64,000 nucleotides of DNA from Chaetoderma sp. LZ-2023a (lineage: Eukaryota; Mollusca; Caudofoveata; Chaetodermatida; Chaetodermatidae). The translations under genes were made by a program, and so were the position numbers. This document shows, in pieces, positions 63,157 through 64,000 of this stretch. Position 1 is the first letter of the stretch; each line of letters starts with the position of its first letter. The notes beneath the pieces were generated by a model. It was not told the DNA's origin. It was given only the letters and a program-made list of their open reading frames with translations, and did no database searches. The DNA lies in contig CM067374.1 of the NCBI GenBank assembly GCA_034401795.1, positions 137,854,508-137,918,507 on the forward strand. The letters run 5' to 3'.

Positions 63157-64000
63157 ATGCTGGAATCCGACCCTGAATACCTGATTGCCTCACACTGCGC
63201 CAGTCCCTGTATGATCGTGGACACCACCAATAAGGATCATATACCCTTTAGGGTATTCAATGGTACTGCGGACCCAATAACTCTTGAACCGGGAGTCTGT
63301 TGTGGCCATTTGGTGGATGTGATCTCACTGAAGACACCCCCACCACACTTACACCAGCGACAATTTCTGATGATTTGCCAGAACATCTACATGACGTGTA
63401 TTTGCACCACACAGTTGGATTGATGCAATCTCAAATACAACAAATACAGAAATTACTTTACAAATATCGTGATAGTTTCTCAGCCGGAGACATGGATTTG
63501 GGAGAGACTCATCTAGTACGGCACTCCATTGACACCGGAAACAACAGACCCGTTCAACGTCTCCCTATCCATAAGGAAGCGGAGGCACACCAACAGGTAG
63601 AGGACATGTTACAGACTGGAATAATCGAGCCATCAGCATCCCCATGCCCAGTCCCATAGTACTAGCAGGAAAAAGGACGGATCTTTGTGGTTTTGTATCG
63701 ACTACCGCCGCCTTAAAAATCTAAGCGTCAAAGAGGCGTATCCGGTACCCCGGATAGATCAGGCCATAGATTCCTTGTCCGGAGCCAAGTGGTTTTGTAC
63801 CCTTGATTTAGCTAGTGGATACTGGCAGGTAGCCATGGATGAGGCTGACATGGAAAAGACCACATTCGTATGCAGAAATGGTCTTTTTCAGTTCGGCAAG
63901 ATGCCCTACCGCTTGTGCAACGCTCCTGGTACATTTGAGCATCTCATTGAGCAGGTATTAACTACCATGCAATGGGAGATCTGTCTGTGTGACATCGACA
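63157..64000 (+). pseudogene. Ty3/Gypsy polyprotein: linker and reverse transcriptase, cut by the window end
   Basis: Blocks in changing frames: VFNGTADPITLEPGVCCGHL (63157-63423), LLYKYRDSFSAGDMDLGETH, VRHSIDTGNNRPVQRLP and DMLQTGIIEPSAS (63300-63659), then after two small frame changes KKDGSLWFCIDYRRLKNLSV, YPVPRIDQAIDSLSGAKWF, TLDLASGYWQVAMDEAD and QFGKMPYRLCNAPGTFE. These are RT domains 1-4 of Ty3/Gypsy. The wording resembles Mag/GmR1-like invertebrate clades. The expected YxDD box appears as CDID at the last bases, so the catalytic Tyr position is changed. RNase H and integrase would lie beyond the window. Confidence 0.88.

Overview
The window is eukaryotic and repeat-rich, and it most resembles mollusc (probably bivalve) nuclear DNA. 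The evidence is a spliced transgelin/calponin-family gene with canonical GT-AG introns, a DIRS element, a Tc1-like element, LINEs, a Penelope remnant and a Ty3/Gypsy element. There are also dispersed modules of the AAGAGGCCC...GGGCCT...CTCACCTGG / GGTGAGCT type that I associate with bivalve genomes. The species cannot be fixed from the sequence alone.

Layout. 1-580 is G-rich simple sequence followed by a 330-bp (TG)n tract. 1.06-3.9 kb is a decayed LINE (endonuclease and RT). 4.89-6.55 kb is a Tc1-like transposon with an intact 341-aa DD34E transposase, perfect 24-bp terminal repeats and a TA duplication. 8.1-9.04 kb is a modular dispersed repeat. 10.9-13.94 kb (minus) is an intronless gene of an invertebrate family I know only as uncharacterised; its C-terminal half looks like a FEN1/XPG-type nuclease followed by a TSO1-like CXC cysteine cluster, and two close frameshifts break it. 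15.63-16.92 kb is a 26-bp minisatellite. 17.6-19.9 kb holds dispersed repeats and 20.2-21.0 kb a large fold-back. 21-29.5 kb is mostly small palindromic elements and AT-rich DNA.

29,779-48,538 (minus) is the one clear host gene: a transgelin-like gene of four coding exons encoding 197 aa (CH domain plus one calponin repeat). Intron 2 is 12.4 kb and carries a whole DIRS-type retrotransposon (about 37.21-43.88 kb, same strand) with inverted terminal repeats and an internal complementary region. The DIRS lies 82 bp from the exon 2 donor. The introns also hold a 33-bp and a 32-bp minisatellite, a 21-bp GC-box array, and 143-bp satellites carrying GGTCAnnnTGACC palindromes.

50.3-53.6 kb (minus) is a CR1/L2/Jockey-like LINE with a (TTA)n tail. 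53.69-61.33 kb holds two very long (3.5-3.7 kb) solo LTRs, each with TGTAG...CTACA ends and its own 4-bp duplication. Both carry a promoter with heat-shock-element, CCAAT, CRE and TATA motifs and a poly(A) signal in a small hairpin; the first also contains a hAT-like MITE. A third, partial LTR-like block (61.5-62.24 kb) leads into the protease-RT part of a decayed Ty3/Gypsy element that runs off the window end.

Three small palindromic repeat families (called A, B and C here), many of whose copies begin or end with TTAA-CCCT/AGGG-TTAA, are scattered through most of the window and are nested in each other. In family A the two hairpin arms differ between copies but stay complementary within a copy.
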